A DNA stretch of 64,000 nucleotides from Bifidobacterium cebidarum (GCF_009193305.1 NZ_WBVS01000001.1:372001-436000), one strand, 5' to 3'. Shown: positions 34,395-43,982, counted from the first letter of the stretch. The notes: generated by a model from the sequence alone, not told the origin. Program-made: numbers and translations.

Positions 34395-34970
34395 CTAATC
34401 AGTAACAGGTTCAATATAAAAGACGGCGGTCTCGCCGTAGTTGCGGCGCTCGGTGATTTCCCAGCCGTCGGGCGCGATGGGATCGTCGGAGCGAATCGAA
34501 CGTTCGAGCATGATCACCGTGTGCTCGCTGGTGGCGCTGCCGGCTGCCAGATCGGAGAGCAGTTGATTGCAGGCATCGGTCTCATAGGCGTACGGCGGGT
34601 CGATGAAAATCACGTCGAACGGTTCGCCGAAGCCTTCGGCCACCGCTTCGGCCTTCTTCACCAGTACGCGGGCACGCAGATCGGTGCTCCATGACCGATT
34701 CTTCTTCAAATCAGCCAGCGTCTTGGTAATCAGCGCGGCAGCCGGGCGGGAGCTTTCCACGGCCACCAGTTCGCGGGCGCCTCGGCTCAACGCTTCAATG
34801 CCAAGTGCGCCCGTGCCGGCGAACAGGTCCAAGACACGGGCATCGTCCAGGACCCCCCATGAGTCCAGATGGGAGAAAATCGCTTCCTTGGTGCGGTCGG
34901 TGGTGGGCCGGGTGCCGGTCTTCGGGGTGGCGAGTGCCATGCCTTTGAATCGTCCTGAAATTACGCGCAT
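34395..34970 (-). CDS. rsmD: 16S rRNA (guanine(966)-N2)-methyltransferase
   Basis: 191 residues. Rossmann-fold methyltransferase with SAM-binding DLFAGTGALG (48-57), acidic VAVESS and the catalytic DPPY (124-127) in VIFIDPPYAYE. The N terminus RVISGRFKGMALATPK and TTDRTKEAIFSHL are RsmD-specific. An in-frame GTG two codons upstream is an alternative start. Often followed by coaD, but here the next gene downstream is the convergent trmD. Confidence 0.94.
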   Translation of the reverse strand: MRVISGRFKGMALATPKTGTRPTTDRTKEAIFSHLDSWGVLDDARVLDLFAGTGALGIEALSRGARELVAVESSRPAAALITKTLADLKKNRSWSTDLRARVLVKKAEAVAEGFGEPFDVIFIDPPYAYETDACNQLLSDLAAGSATSEHTVIMLERSIRSDDPIAPDGWEITERRNYGETAVFYIEPVTD

Positions 34971-34997
34971 GGCCACCAGCTTAGCCGCTGCCGAAAA

Positions 34998-35846
34998 CTA
35001 CTCCTGATCGTCCTGGACGTAGATGGCCTGGGTGATTTCCTCACGCAGCTTCACGAATTCCGGCATGGCGCGCACCTTCTCCATATTGTCCGGATCATCA
35101 GGGTCGCGCGGAAGCGTGATTGGAATATCCATTTTCACCGTGCCAGGGTGAGCGCTCATCACGATCACGCGGGTAGCCAGGAAAATGGCCTCATCCACGC
35201 TGTGAGTGATGAAGAACACCGTGCTGTGGCGTTCGCGCCAGATGCGCAGCAGCTCGTTCTGCAGTTTTTCACGGGTCAGGGCGTCCAGTGCGCCATAGGG
35301 TTCGTCCATCAGAATCAGGTCCGGCTCGGTGGCGAGCACGCGGGCGATCTGCGCACGCTGCTGCATGCCTCCGGAGAGTTCGTATGGCCGACGGTCGGCG
35401 GCGGAGGTCAGGCCCACCAGGTCAAGGAAGTGGTCGGCCTTCTCTTTGCGCTCGGACGCCGGCACCCCTTGCATTTTCATGCCGAACTCCACGTTCTTGC
35501 GCACGGTGAGCCATGGGTAGAGCGGCGGCTTCTGGAACACCACGCCACGCTTCGGACTGGGGCCGTTGATGGCCACGCCACCGGAGATCAGTTCACCGTC
35601 CGAAGGCTTTTCAAAGCCTGCGAGCATGTTGAGCAGCGTGGTTTTGCCGCAACCGGAACGGCCGACCACGCAAATGAAGTCGTGCTTGTTGATGGTCAGG
35701 TTGATGTCGTGCAGGGCGGTTACGTGATCGCCCTGCTGGGTGACGAAGCGCTTGTTGACGCCGCGGATATCCACGGCCACGCCCTGATCATCCATCGTCT
35801 TCTTTTCGGTGAGCTCACCCCAAGTGAGTGCGTTGTCGTTCGCCAT
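34998..35846 (-). CDS. tauB: ABC transporter ATP-binding protein, TauB/SsuB type
   Basis: 282 residues. Walker A VGRSGCGKTT, Q-loop VFQKPPLYPWLTV, signature LSGGMQQR, Walker B LILMDEPYGALD and the switch FFITHSVDEA are intact. The PPLYPWLTVRKNVEFG segment is typical of nitrate/sulfonate/taurine importers. AAAGGA lies 6 bases before the start. It is the last of seven genes spaced 30-70 bp apart, with the binding protein and permease just upstream. Confidence 0.88.
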   Translation of the reverse strand: MANDNALTWGELTEKKTMDDQGVAVDIRGVNKRFVTQQGDHVTALHDINLTINKHDFICVVGRSGCGKTTLLNMLAGFEKPSDGELISGGVAINGPSPKRGVVFQKPPLYPWLTVRKNVEFGMKMQGVPASERKEKADHFLDLVGLTSAADRRPYELSGGMQQRAQIARVLATEPDLILMDEPYGALDALTREKLQNELLRIWRERHSTVFFITHSVDEAIFLATRVIVMSAHPGTVKMDIPITLPRDPDDPDNMEKVRAMPEFVKLREEITQAIYVQDDQE

Positions 35847-35879
35847 GATAGGTCCTTTCTTACTGCGGATGAGCAGCCG

Positions 35880-36980
35880 CTACTGCTTGGCCACTTGGTC
35901 GATGGCATCGGTGTACAGCACGCTGGAGTAGTCGTCACTCACCTTGTCCAAGCTGCCCTGGGTCTTCAGGAATTCAGCGGTGTCCTTGAAAATGCCGGGC
36001 AATTGCCCATGGAAGATATCGCTTTGGTCCTTGGCCTGCGGGTAGGTGTATCCCTTGAATTGCTTCTTCACATCGGCCACCGAGTTACCGAGGATGGTGG
36101 AGATGGATTCTGCGGAATCATCCGTCTTGCTGGAGATGAGTCCGGCCGCGTAATTCTCCACGGCGGTCCAAGTGTCCATTACCTTCGGATTGGCCTTGAT
36201 GAATGCGTCCGTGGCGAGCTCCATATCGTAGGTGGCGGAGCCGGTTTTGGCCGTGGCCGCGCTGGAGGTCACGATGGTGCCGCCGTCCGCCTTCAGCTTG
36301 CTCAAGACCGGATCCCACACCCAGGCCGCATCGATTTCACCGCGGGTCCAAGCGGCGGACATCTTGTCCGGATCAAGGTTGATGAGGTTCACGCTGGTCT
36401 CGTTCATACCGGCGTTGTGCAGGGCGGAAAGCAGCGAGAAGTGCGAGGTGGAGCCGAACGGCACGGCGATGTTCTTGCCCGCGAGATCCTTGATGGACTT
36501 GTAGTCGCCGCCGCGGGCCACCAGCGACTCGGCGTCGCCGATGATGTCATGAATCCAAATCACCTTCACCGGCAGGTTCAGCGGAGCGGATGCCGCGCGC
36601 ACGGCCGGGGAGGAACCGGCGAGGCCGATGTCCAGTGAGTTCGAGCCGAACGCCTGGATCACATCGCCACCGGAGTTGAACTGGCTCCATTGGATGGTGG
36701 CGTTCGGCAAGCAGGCTTCCAGCAGTCCCTTGTCTTTGACGATCAGATCCGCGTTCGGGATGGCCTGCCATGCGATGCGGATGGTTCCGCTGAAGTCCTC
36801 GTTCTTAGCCGATGGCACTGGGCATTCGGCGACGGCTGCACCCGAGGTGTTGCCGACCAGTTCGTCGGCGGTCGGCATCTTGCCGCAGCCGGCGAGACCG
36901 GCAAGCACTGCTGCGGAAGTCAATAGCGCACCAACTTTACGAATTGTTTCACGACGTGTTTCACACAGGTTCTTCATCAT
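35880..36980 (-). CDS. tauA: Taurine/sulfonate-type ABC substrate-binding lipoprotein
   Basis: 366 residues from the ATG at 36980, which has GAAGGA 7 bases upstream. A lipoprotein signal peptide ends in LAGLAGC. TauA-like features are VPFGSTSHFSLLSALHNAG and SAAWTRGEIDAAWVWDPVLSKL, which correspond to the GSTxHYxLL and AAWxRGDIDAAFVW blocks of taurine-binding proteins. The first part (FSGTIRIAWQAIPNADLIVKDKG) matches the periplasmic fold NMT1/TauA. Specificity for taurine is inferred mainly from the neighbouring enzymes. Confidence 0.83.
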   Translation of the reverse strand: MMKNLCETRRETIRKVGALLTSAAVLAGLAGCGKMPTADELVGNTSGAAVAECPVPSAKNEDFSGTIRIAWQAIPNADLIVKDKGLLEACLPNATIQWSQFNSGGDVIQAFGSNSLDIGLAGSSPAVRAASAPLNLPVKVIWIHDIIGDAESLVARGGDYKSIKDLAGKNIAVPFGSTSHFSLLSALHNAGMNETSVNLINLDPDKMSAAWTRGEIDAAWVWDPVLSKLKADGGTIVTSSAATAKTGSATYDMELATDAFIKANPKVMDTWTAVENYAAGLISSKTDDSAESISTILGNSVADVKKQFKGYTYPQAKDQSDIFHGQLPGIFKDTAEFLKTQGSLDKVSDDYSSVLYTDAIDQVAKQ

Positions 36981-37024
36981 GTTCAAGTCCTTCTCTTACG
37001 CCTACTCGGATGCTCGAGCGAGTG

Positions 37025-37960
37025 CTATTCCTTACCGACCCACGGAGTCACCAGATGGGTGATGCCCAGAATCAGCCAGTCGAGCAGCAAGGCCGCGATG
37101 CCGATGACGAAGATGCAGGCGATGGTCAGCGGTGTATTGAGTTCCGTGCCGGAGAGGTAGGCGAGCGCGCCGATGCCCGGAATGCCATTGTTGAGCTCGG
37201 CGGCCACCACGGTGGTCCATGCGAAGCCGACCGCCAGTCGAATGCCGTTCATAATGGATGGCAACGCGCTCGGGAACACCACGAACAGGAACGCCTTCGG
37301 GCGGGATGCGCCTAAGGATAGTGCGGAGTTCACGCGATCGCGATTCACGCCGTTGATGCCATCAACGGTGGCGAGCACGATCGGCGGGAATGCCGCAAGG
37401 AACAGCAGCCAGATCTTGGTGGTGTCGCCGATGCCGAACCAGACGATCAAGAGGCCGATGTAGCCCAGCGGCGGCAGCGCGCGAATGAAGTTGATGTAGG
37501 GCAGGATGATGCGGTTGAGCCAGCCGATTTCTGCCAGAATGAAGCCGACCAGCACGCCGACCGCAATGCCCAGCGCCATGCCGATGCCGATGCGTTCGAG
37601 CGAGACCACGAGATGCTGCCAGAGGAAGTACTGCTGTTCACCGCAGACGATGCGCGAGGAGCCCGCCGATGCCGGACGGCAGCTGTTGGCTTCGATGAAC
37701 GCATCCCACACGGCTTTTGGCCCGGGCAGATACAGAGAATTGATCAAACCGGCCGAGGTCACGCCCCACCAGACGGCAATCAGCAGCATCAGCGAAATAA
37801 TCGGCTGGATTTTCTTCGACTTCATCCACGCCGGCATCGGCTTGCGCTTGGCTGTAGCGGCGCCCTCCACAATCGAGGTGCCGACCACTGCCGTGCCCGC
37901 CACCACCGGAGTGTCTGGCGTATTCGACGTATTGGGAGCCGGTGTTGTCGCATCGCTCAT
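37025..37960 (-). CDS. tauC: ABC transporter permease, TauC/SsuC type
   Basis: 311 residues with a Pro/Thr-rich cytoplasmic N-terminal tail of about 60 residues and six membrane segments. The permease EAA loop is SALSLGASRPKAFLFVVFPSALPSIMNGIRLAVGFAW, a TauC/SsuC-like form, followed by AELNNGIPGIGALAYLSG. An insert with two cysteines (ANSCRPASAGSSRIVCGEQQY) between the first two segments is unusual. The ATG at 37960 suits the AAGGAG position better than the ATG at 37966. Confidence 0.87.
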   Translation of the reverse strand: MSDATTPAPNTSNTPDTPVVAGTAVVGTSIVEGAATAKRKPMPAWMKSKKIQPIISLMLLIAVWWGVTSAGLINSLYLPGPKAVWDAFIEANSCRPASAGSSRIVCGEQQYFLWQHLVVSLERIGIGMALGIAVGVLVGFILAEIGWLNRIILPYINFIRALPPLGYIGLLIVWFGIGDTTKIWLLFLAAFPPIVLATVDGINGVNRDRVNSALSLGASRPKAFLFVVFPSALPSIMNGIRLAVGFAWTTVVAAELNNGIPGIGALAYLSGTELNTPLTIACIFVIGIAALLLDWLILGITHLVTPWVGKE

Positions 37961-38009
37961 AGTCATCTCTCCTTATTGTTCAAGTTCCTTCACCACGTTG
38001 CCGGCAGCA

Positions 38010-39647
38010 TCACTGGTCGGCGTCAGCGGATGTGTCAGCTTGCGGATCGCGAATCGCGACTCCAGTACGAGCGGACAGTTCGCGGGCACGTTCGAGCTCG
38101 TGGAAGTCAGGCCATTCGATTGTGCTGCCTTCCGGTGCGGTACCAGTCGGCGTGATGCCCTCGTACTTGACGAGCAGACGGGCCTCTTCGCCGGTGACGC
38201 CCTTGCGCTTGACGCGCAGCACCTCAACGTTGTAGAGCACTCGGTCGCGGCTCAACGGGTAGATAATCACCAAGCACACGAACGTGAGCAGGAAGAATAC
38301 GCCGGGCACCAAGGTCGCCACATTGTAGAGGGCGGTTTTGGTCGCGGCGGATTGCACTGCGGTGGCACCGGACTGATAGCCGACCCAGTCAAGCGACAAT
38401 CCGGCAAGTTCGCCAGCCACAGCCTGACCGATCTTGCGGGCGAACGAATAGCATGAGAAACAGGTGGCTTCCTCGCGGGTGTCCCGGGTGACTTCGATAT
38501 CGTCGATCACATCGGTGATCATGGCCCAAATCACCAGATTGAAACCCATCAGCGCGAAGTACATGAACACCGCGCCAAGCAGGAACACAATGCCATTGCG
38601 GGTTTGAATCACAAACAACAGCAACATGGAGACGGCACCCAGCGCCGAAGCGAACGAGCAAATGGACTTGCGCCCGAAGCGCCGGGTCAACGGCTTCACG
38701 AACGGCACCACCAGGAACATCACCGCCGTACCGAGCAGACCGGAGATGGAGGCGAGCGCCGCCGAACCGAATACATCGGTGTACACATAGGTCATCAGCT
38801 GGTTGCTGAACAGCTGCGCCACCAAGAGGCACAGGGCCGCGGCCACAATGCCCAGCATCGAGCGGGAGGAGAACGCGTTGGCGATCATATGCAGCGGCGA
38901 GCGCTTCTCGCCTTCCTTCGTGTTCTGGTCGGGATCGGGATGCACACGTTCGGTCACGTTGAAGTAGCAGATCAGGTAGCCGATGAATGCGGCGATGGAG
39001 ACCACGGCGGCCACGATGGCGAAGATGTGGGTGCCGTCTCCACCACGGATGACCTGATGACCGTCCACCTTCTGATAGATCACGATAGGTGCCACGATAC
39101 CGAGAATCAGGCCTCCGATGGTGCCGCCCATGCTGCGCATGGTGGACAGGCTGGTGCGGTCGTCAGCTTCGGCGGAAATGGTGGAGGCCAGGGAACCGAA
39201 TGGGATGTTGACGCAGGAGTAGAAGAAGCACCACACCACGTAGGTCACGGACATGTAGACGATCTTGACCCACATGTCGGCGTCGATGGCGAACGTCTGG
39301 TACATGAGGAAGGAGAGAATCACGAGCGGTGCGGTGAATCGCATCATGGTTACGCGGAATTTACCGCCCGGATGGTCCTTGGAACGGTCGACTACCACGC
39401 CGACGGTCACATCCATTACCGCGTCGAGCACGCGCGCCAGCAGGAAGAGCGTGCCGACGATGGTACCGGGGATGCCCATGACCTTGGTGTAGAAAATCAT
39501 GAACCAGGTGCCGGCAAACACGAACATGAAGTCAGTGCCGAAATCGCCGCACATGTATCCGATTTTGTCTCGCCAGCCGAATGGTCTGACGGCGGTCGAG
39601 CTACCGCCGTCCGCTGATGCTGACTTGCTGCTGTGTGTCTTTCCCAT
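38010..39647 (-). CDS. GPH-family sodium/proton symporter (MFS, glycoside-pentoside-hexuronide type)
   Basis: 545 residues with 12 membrane segments and a C-terminal cytoplasmic tail of about 90 residues. GPH features: GDFGTDFMFVFAGTWFMIFYTKVMG in TM1, DAVMDVTVGVVVDRSKDHPGGKFR in the TM2-3 loop, and NIPFGSLASTISAEADDRTSLSTMRS. Most characterised members carry sugars or uronides, so its place among taurine genes is unexpected. It may import the amidohydrolase substrate. It follows the amidohydrolase gene by 52 bp. Confidence 0.85.
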   Translation of the reverse strand: MGKTHSSKSASADGGSSTAVRPFGWRDKIGYMCGDFGTDFMFVFAGTWFMIFYTKVMGIPGTIVGTLFLLARVLDAVMDVTVGVVVDRSKDHPGGKFRVTMMRFTAPLVILSFLMYQTFAIDADMWVKIVYMSVTYVVWCFFYSCVNIPFGSLASTISAEADDRTSLSTMRSMGGTIGGLILGIVAPIVIYQKVDGHQVIRGGDGTHIFAIVAAVVSIAAFIGYLICYFNVTERVHPDPDQNTKEGEKRSPLHMIANAFSSRSMLGIVAAALCLLVAQLFSNQLMTYVYTDVFGSAALASISGLLGTAVMFLVVPFVKPLTRRFGRKSICSFASALGAVSMLLLFVIQTRNGIVFLLGAVFMYFALMGFNLVIWAMITDVIDDIEVTRDTREEATCFSCYSFARKIGQAVAGELAGLSLDWVGYQSGATAVQSAATKTALYNVATLVPGVFFLLTFVCLVIIYPLSRDRVLYNVEVLRVKRKGVTGEEARLLVKYEGITPTGTAPEGSTIEWPDFHELERARELSARTGVAIRDPQADTSADADQ

Positions 39648-39699
39648 GATGTTGCCTCTCTAGTCTTGCGCTGCGCCGCATATCATTCGCGGGCAGCAG

Positions 39700-41391
39700 T
39701 CACGCTGTCCAAACCGTGGTTCCTTCCTTGATGGTTGCGAGTACGTTGCGTTCGCGGACGCGGGCCGCAGCTTCGGCGCTGTCCGCCGACGCGGCCAGCG
39801 GGTCCGCGTCAAGAATGGTCAGATCGGCGATTTTGCCGGCTTCCAGGGTGCCCTTACGTGCTTCCTCGCCATACTGGTAGGCAGCGTTGCGCGTGATGGC
39901 ACTGAATGCCTCCCATGCCCCGACGCACTGCGACCGGTCGAGCTGCACGCCATGCTTGGTCACGCGGGTCATGGCGCACCATGCGGCGAAGATGAGGTCC
40001 GGCGGCACAATGGGTGAGTCGGTGTGGAAGGTGAAGGGAAGATCGTAGTCCAGTGCGTCATGCACCGCCGAGATGCGGGATGCGCGTGCGAATCCCAGGT
40101 TCTTGATGTGCGCATCACCCCAGAACCAGCAGTGGGAGACGAAGATCGAGGGAATCATGTGCACGGCAGCCATACGCGCGTATTGATCGTGGCGAGTGAG
40201 CTGGCAGTGGACCATCACCGGGCGCAGATCGAATTTGCCCAGTGTGGTGCTCGCATGATAGGCGGCGGTGTATTGGGTCAAAAACTGTTCGCTGGCGGCA
40301 TCGCCATTGCAATGCGCCATGACTTTCCAACCACGCTCGAGTGCATGGTCAAGGAACGCGCGCATGGCTTCATCGCTGAGGATTCCCGCGCCTCGGTAGC
40401 CGGCCGGCTCGCTGGAGTTGGCGGATGCGGGCAGCGGCTCGTATGGCTCGGAGAGCCATGCGCCGCGTGCCTGCGGGGAACCGTCCACGAACAACTTCAC
40501 ACCACCAAAGCGCAGATGATTCAGGTACTGAATGCCTTCACTGGTGCCGCCGCTGGCATAAGAGCCAACGGATTCGAACACCGCATCCAAATCCTGCCCC
40601 ATCATCGGATAGCAGGTCAGGTCAAGCTTGAGCTTATGGGCTTCAGCGAGTTTGACGAATCGCTCGGCATATCCGGGAGCAGTGGCTCCATCCTGACAAG
40701 TGGTGATGCCGTGGGACGCATATTCGTTCTGAATGTCCTCGGCCAGATCTTCAACGCTTTTACTGGGCATAACCGCCGGGTGCATCAGAATCGGCATGAT
40801 TGCGGGCGTTTCGGCGAAGTAGCCGTTGAGTTTTCCATCGGCGTCTGTGCCATACACGCCGCCGGCCGGCGCTTCGGCATCAAGCTCGAGGCCAATCAAG
40901 CGAAGCAGTGCGGTGTTGCAGACGATGACATGGCCGGATACATGGGCGATGACCGTCGGCACGTCGCCCAATAAGGAGTCGAGCACATGACGGTCGGGAT
41001 GCACGCCTTCGGCCAGCTCGTTCTGGTCATAATTGAAACCATGCAGCACGCCGCCTTGGGGCAGCGGGTGCGCGGCGAGGAACTCTGTGAGTCGTGAGCC
41101 GATTTCGGCAAAATCGGCGCAGCCGGCCAGGTCGGCGTCGGTGAGACGCTGACCCATGCCGGCGAAATGCGAATGGGAGTCGATGAAGCCCGGCATCAGA
41201 CAGGCACCGGCCAGATCACACTCCTGCGGCTTGCGGCCACCTACGGTGATCATGGCGCCCGCGCGATCACGGGCTTCATCGAGGCCTCCCACGAAGACGA
41301 TGCGGCCACGGTCATCCGTAAGCAGCGCTTCCGCTGTTGCGTCAGGCGCGGTCATAGTGCGGATTGTGCCGCCGGTGTAGAGCGTTGCCAT
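39700..41391 (-). CDS. Amidohydrolase (YtcJ-type, amidohydrolase_3)
   Basis: About 563 residues, no signal peptide. Metal-site pattern of the superfamily: HSH in MPGFIDSHSHFAGMG near 66-80, a KLFVDGSPQARGAW segment (often carrying the bridging Lys), KVMAHCNGDAA, MVHCQLTRHD and FHTDSPIVPPD with the final Asp. YtcJ/N-substituted formamide deformylase relatives hydrolyse amides or N-acyl compounds. Being between the aminotransferase/dehydrogenase pair and the transporters, it may release a primary amine (for example taurine from an N-acyl taurine) from an imported precursor; this is inference. GAGGAG precedes tandem ATGs at 41394 and 41391. Confidence 0.85.
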   Translation of the reverse strand: MATLYTGGTIRTMTAPDATAEALLTDDRGRIVFVGGLDEARDRAGAMITVGGRKPQECDLAGACLMPGFIDSHSHFAGMGQRLTDADLAGCADFAEIGSRLTEFLAAHPLPQGGVLHGFNYDQNELAEGVHPDRHVLDSLLGDVPTVIAHVSGHVIVCNTALLRLIGLELDAEAPAGGVYGTDADGKLNGYFAETPAIMPILMHPAVMPSKSVEDLAEDIQNEYASHGITTCQDGATAPGYAERFVKLAEAHKLKLDLTCYPMMGQDLDAVFESVGSYASGGTSEGIQYLNHLRFGGVKLFVDGSPQARGAWLSEPYEPLPASANSSEPAGYRGAGILSDEAMRAFLDHALERGWKVMAHCNGDAASEQFLTQYTAAYHASTTLGKFDLRPVMVHCQLTRHDQYARMAAVHMIPSIFVSHCWFWGDAHIKNLGFARASRISAVHDALDYDLPFTFHTDSPIVPPDLIFAAWCAMTRVTKHGVQLDRSQCVGAWEAFSAITRNAAYQYGEEARKGTLEAGKIADLTILDADPLAASADSAEAAARVRERNVLATIKEGTTVWTA

Positions 41392-41460
41392 CATCGTCTC
41401 CTCGTGTTGGTTAGTACTGTGTACCGGTTCCGTACGCTGTACTGGTTATTCGGCTGCCGA

Positions 41461-42591
41461 TCAGTCGGTTACAGCGAGGTGCTCGTACATGTCCTGGAGC
41501 ATCTCATCGGTGATTTCGACTGGGTTGTTGTACAGGTTCGGGTGGCGACTGATACGCACCAGGTCGGCGATCTGCTCGGCGCTCAGGTTGAGATCCTTCA
41601 ATCCGGTGCGCAATCCCACCTTGACCTTGAGCTCATGGATGGCGTCGGCCATTGCGTCGACATCCTCGAAACCGATTGCGCGAGCGAACTCCTGCACTCG
41701 ACCGTGCTGAGCGTCCTTGTTGATGCGGGCGAACCAGTCCAGGGTCAGACCGCAGGCCTCGCCGTGCGGAATGCCGTGGATGTTGGTCAGCGGGAAGGAG
41801 CAGGCGTGGGAAGACGTGGTCTTCGGCAACGTGAACGCAAGGCCGGCGATTACCGATGCTTCGCACATCTTCTGGCGGGCTTCGGCATTGTCCGGCTCAG
41901 CCACGGCAATCGGCAGGTATTTGAACACCAGCGGTGCCGCATGGATGGCGCAGGCATCACAGATCGGCTGATGGCCTTTGCTCCAGTAACCTTCAATAGC
42001 CTGGCTCAACACATCCATGCCGGTCGAGGCGGTGACATGCGGCGGCACCGAGTAGGTGAGTTCCGGATCGATGATGGCCACGGACGGGAAGAACCCGTCG
42101 GAGACAATCGGCGCCTTCTTGCCGAGCGCACGGTTGGTGAGCACGGATACGCAGGTGACTTCGGAGCCGGTGCCAGCGGTGGTGGGCACGGCGATGATGG
42201 GCAGATGTTCCTGCGGCATGGCCTTACCGGTGCCGTGGTATTCGGCGATAGAGTCATTGGTCAGCGCGATGCTTGCCGCCGACTTGGCGAGGTCCATTGC
42301 GCTGCCGCCACCCATCGCTACCACGAACTTCAGATGCTTACTGCGAATCAGGGACGCAGCCTTGTCTACTTCGGTGACGTCCGGGTTCGGCGAGAAATCG
42401 GAGAAAATCTCGCTGATTGCGCCTTCAGAGTCCTTGACGATCTTCTCGGCGGTGCCGTTCTTGGCGAAGAACCGCTCGCAAACCAGCAGACCGCCGTCCG
42501 CCAGGCCCATTTCCGCAGCCACATCCTTGATTTCACGGACGCGACCATTGCCGAAGCGAATAGCCACCGGCTGTTGATAATCCCAAAGCAT
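41461..42591 (-). CDS. Iron-type alcohol dehydrogenase, probable sulfoacetaldehyde reductase
   Basis: 376 residues, group III alcohol dehydrogenase. NAD(P)-binding GGGSAMD (94-100) and PTTAGTGSEVT are clear. Metal ligands Asp193 (TGMDVLSQ), His262 (SSHACSF) and His276 (IPHGEA) are present, but the fourth, normally His in (T/S)HAIE, is Gln197. With a taurine aminotransferase next door, the predicted role is NAD(P)H-dependent reduction of sulfoacetaldehyde to isethionate, as established for an equivalent pair (Toa/TauF) reported from Bifidobacterium kashiwanohense. It follows the aminotransferase by 29 bp. Phosphonoacetaldehyde or another short aldehyde remains possible. Confidence 0.8.
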   Translation of the reverse strand: MLWDYQQPVAIRFGNGRVREIKDVAAEMGLADGGLLVCERFFAKNGTAEKIVKDSEGAISEIFSDFSPNPDVTEVDKAASLIRSKHLKFVVAMGGGSAMDLAKSAASIALTNDSIAEYHGTGKAMPQEHLPIIAVPTTAGTGSEVTCVSVLTNRALGKKAPIVSDGFFPSVAIIDPELTYSVPPHVTASTGMDVLSQAIEGYWSKGHQPICDACAIHAAPLVFKYLPIAVAEPDNAEARQKMCEASVIAGLAFTLPKTTSSHACSFPLTNIHGIPHGEACGLTLDWFARINKDAQHGRVQEFARAIGFEDVDAMADAIHELKVKVGLRTGLKDLNLSAEQIADLVRISRHPNLYNNPVEITDEMLQDMYEHLAVTD

Positions 42592-42620
42592 GGTGTTTCC
42601 TTTCCGAGCCTGAGTGCGTC

Positions 42621-43982
42621 TCAGTCGCAGAAGTTGTCGTCGACCCAGGTCAGGACCTCGTCCACCTTGGGCAGTTCGGCCTTGAGTTCTTCGGCGGTGA
42701 TGGTCAGCGGCGGGCAGATGTTCACGTTGGTTTCGCGGCCGAAGGTCAGGAAGCCCTTGTCCTTCAAGGCGCCCATGATCTTGCCCATCACCGGGTTGGC
42801 GGTGTGGTACGGACTCATCAGCTCGCGGGTCTCCTTGTTCTTCACGATGGTCATGGCGGAGAAGAGGCCGATGCAGCGGGATTCGCCCACGCACTTGTGC
42901 TTGGCTTCCATTTCCTCGAGGAATGGCTTCAGGATGCCTTCCATCTCCTTGACGTGGCCGGCGATGTCGTGCTCGACGTAGTAGTTCACGGCGGCGACGC
43001 CTGCGGCGCAGGCCAGCGTGTGGCCGGAGTAGGTCAGGCCGCACTGCAGCACGTGGTCGGTGAAGTAGTCGGAGATCTGCTTGGAGACGACCACGCCGCC
43101 CAGCGGCACGTAGCCGCAGGTGACGCCCTTGGCGAAGGTGAAGATATCAGGCTTGATGTCGAAGTTCTGCCAGGCGAACATCTTGCCGGTGCGGCACCAG
43201 CCGGCCATGACCTCGTCGCAGATCATCAGGATGCCGTACTTGTCGCACAGAGCGCGCACGCCTTCCATGTAGCCCTTTGGCGGCAGAATCACGCCGTTGG
43301 CGCCGACGATGGATTCCATCAGGATGGCGGCCACATCATCCGGGTTCTCATAGATGAGCTGGTCTTCGAGGCGCTTCAGGTACAGGGCGGTGACCTTCTC
43401 GTCGTCCTCACCTCGGTTGAAGCCGTCCTCGTACATGTTCGGGTTCATGAAGTGCACGAAGCTCGGGGCAGCGCCACCGGCTTCAGTGGCGAAGCGGCGC
43501 CAGTCGCCGGATGCGAAGGATGCGCCCAGCGTGGAGCCGTGGTAGGAGCGGTAGCAGCTGAAGATCTTCTGGCGGCCGGTCACCATGCGTGCCATCTTGA
43601 TGGCGTTCTCGTTGGAATCGGCACCGCCGTTGGTGAAGAACACGCGCTGGTAGAAGTCGTTACCGGCAAGGTCGACGATCATCTTGGCGAGCTTGGACTT
43701 CGGCTCGGATGCGTAGGCCGGTGCCATGAAGCACATCTTGCTGGCCTGATCCTTGATGGCATCCACAATCTCCGGCAGTTCGTGGCCCAGGTTGGAACAC
43801 ACCAGCAAGGACGACATGTCGGCGTACTTATTGCCGTCGTAATCGTAGACGTAGATGCCCTTGGCGGACTTGACCGGCATCACCGGCTCGCCCTGCTTGT
43901 GCCAGGACTGCATCACATACTCGCGGTGCAGCTCGGCAACTTCTTCGCCGGTCAGTTCCTTTTCAGCCAGTGATTCGCTCAT
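42621..43982 (-). CDS. Class III aminotransferase, probable taurine:2-oxoglutarate aminotransferase
   Basis: 453 residues from the ATG at 43982 (AAAGGACGAG upstream). Fold-type I PLP enzyme: TNGGADSNENAIKMAR (117-132), YRSYHGSTLGA (144-154), ICDEVMAGWCRTGK with Asp256, and the PLP lysine Lys285 in FAKGVTCGYVPLGG. The N-terminal HREYVMQSWHKQG block and context resemble Toa. The predicted reaction moves the amino group of taurine to 2-oxoglutarate, giving glutamate and sulfoacetaldehyde. Other omega-amino acids (beta-alanine, GABA) are possible substrates. First gene of the seven-gene run ending at 34998. Confidence 0.85.
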   Translation of the reverse strand: MSESLAEKELTGEEVAELHREYVMQSWHKQGEPVMPVKSAKGIYVYDYDGNKYADMSSLLVCSNLGHELPEIVDAIKDQASKMCFMAPAYASEPKSKLAKMIVDLAGNDFYQRVFFTNGGADSNENAIKMARMVTGRQKIFSCYRSYHGSTLGASFASGDWRRFATEAGGAAPSFVHFMNPNMYEDGFNRGEDDEKVTALYLKRLEDQLIYENPDDVAAILMESIVGANGVILPPKGYMEGVRALCDKYGILMICDEVMAGWCRTGKMFAWQNFDIKPDIFTFAKGVTCGYVPLGGVVVSKQISDYFTDHVLQCGLTYSGHTLACAAGVAAVNYYVEHDIAGHVKEMEGILKPFLEEMEAKHKCVGESRCIGLFSAMTIVKNKETRELMSPYHTANPVMGKIMGALKDKGFLTFGRETNVNICPPLTITAEELKAELPKVDEVLTWVDDNFCD

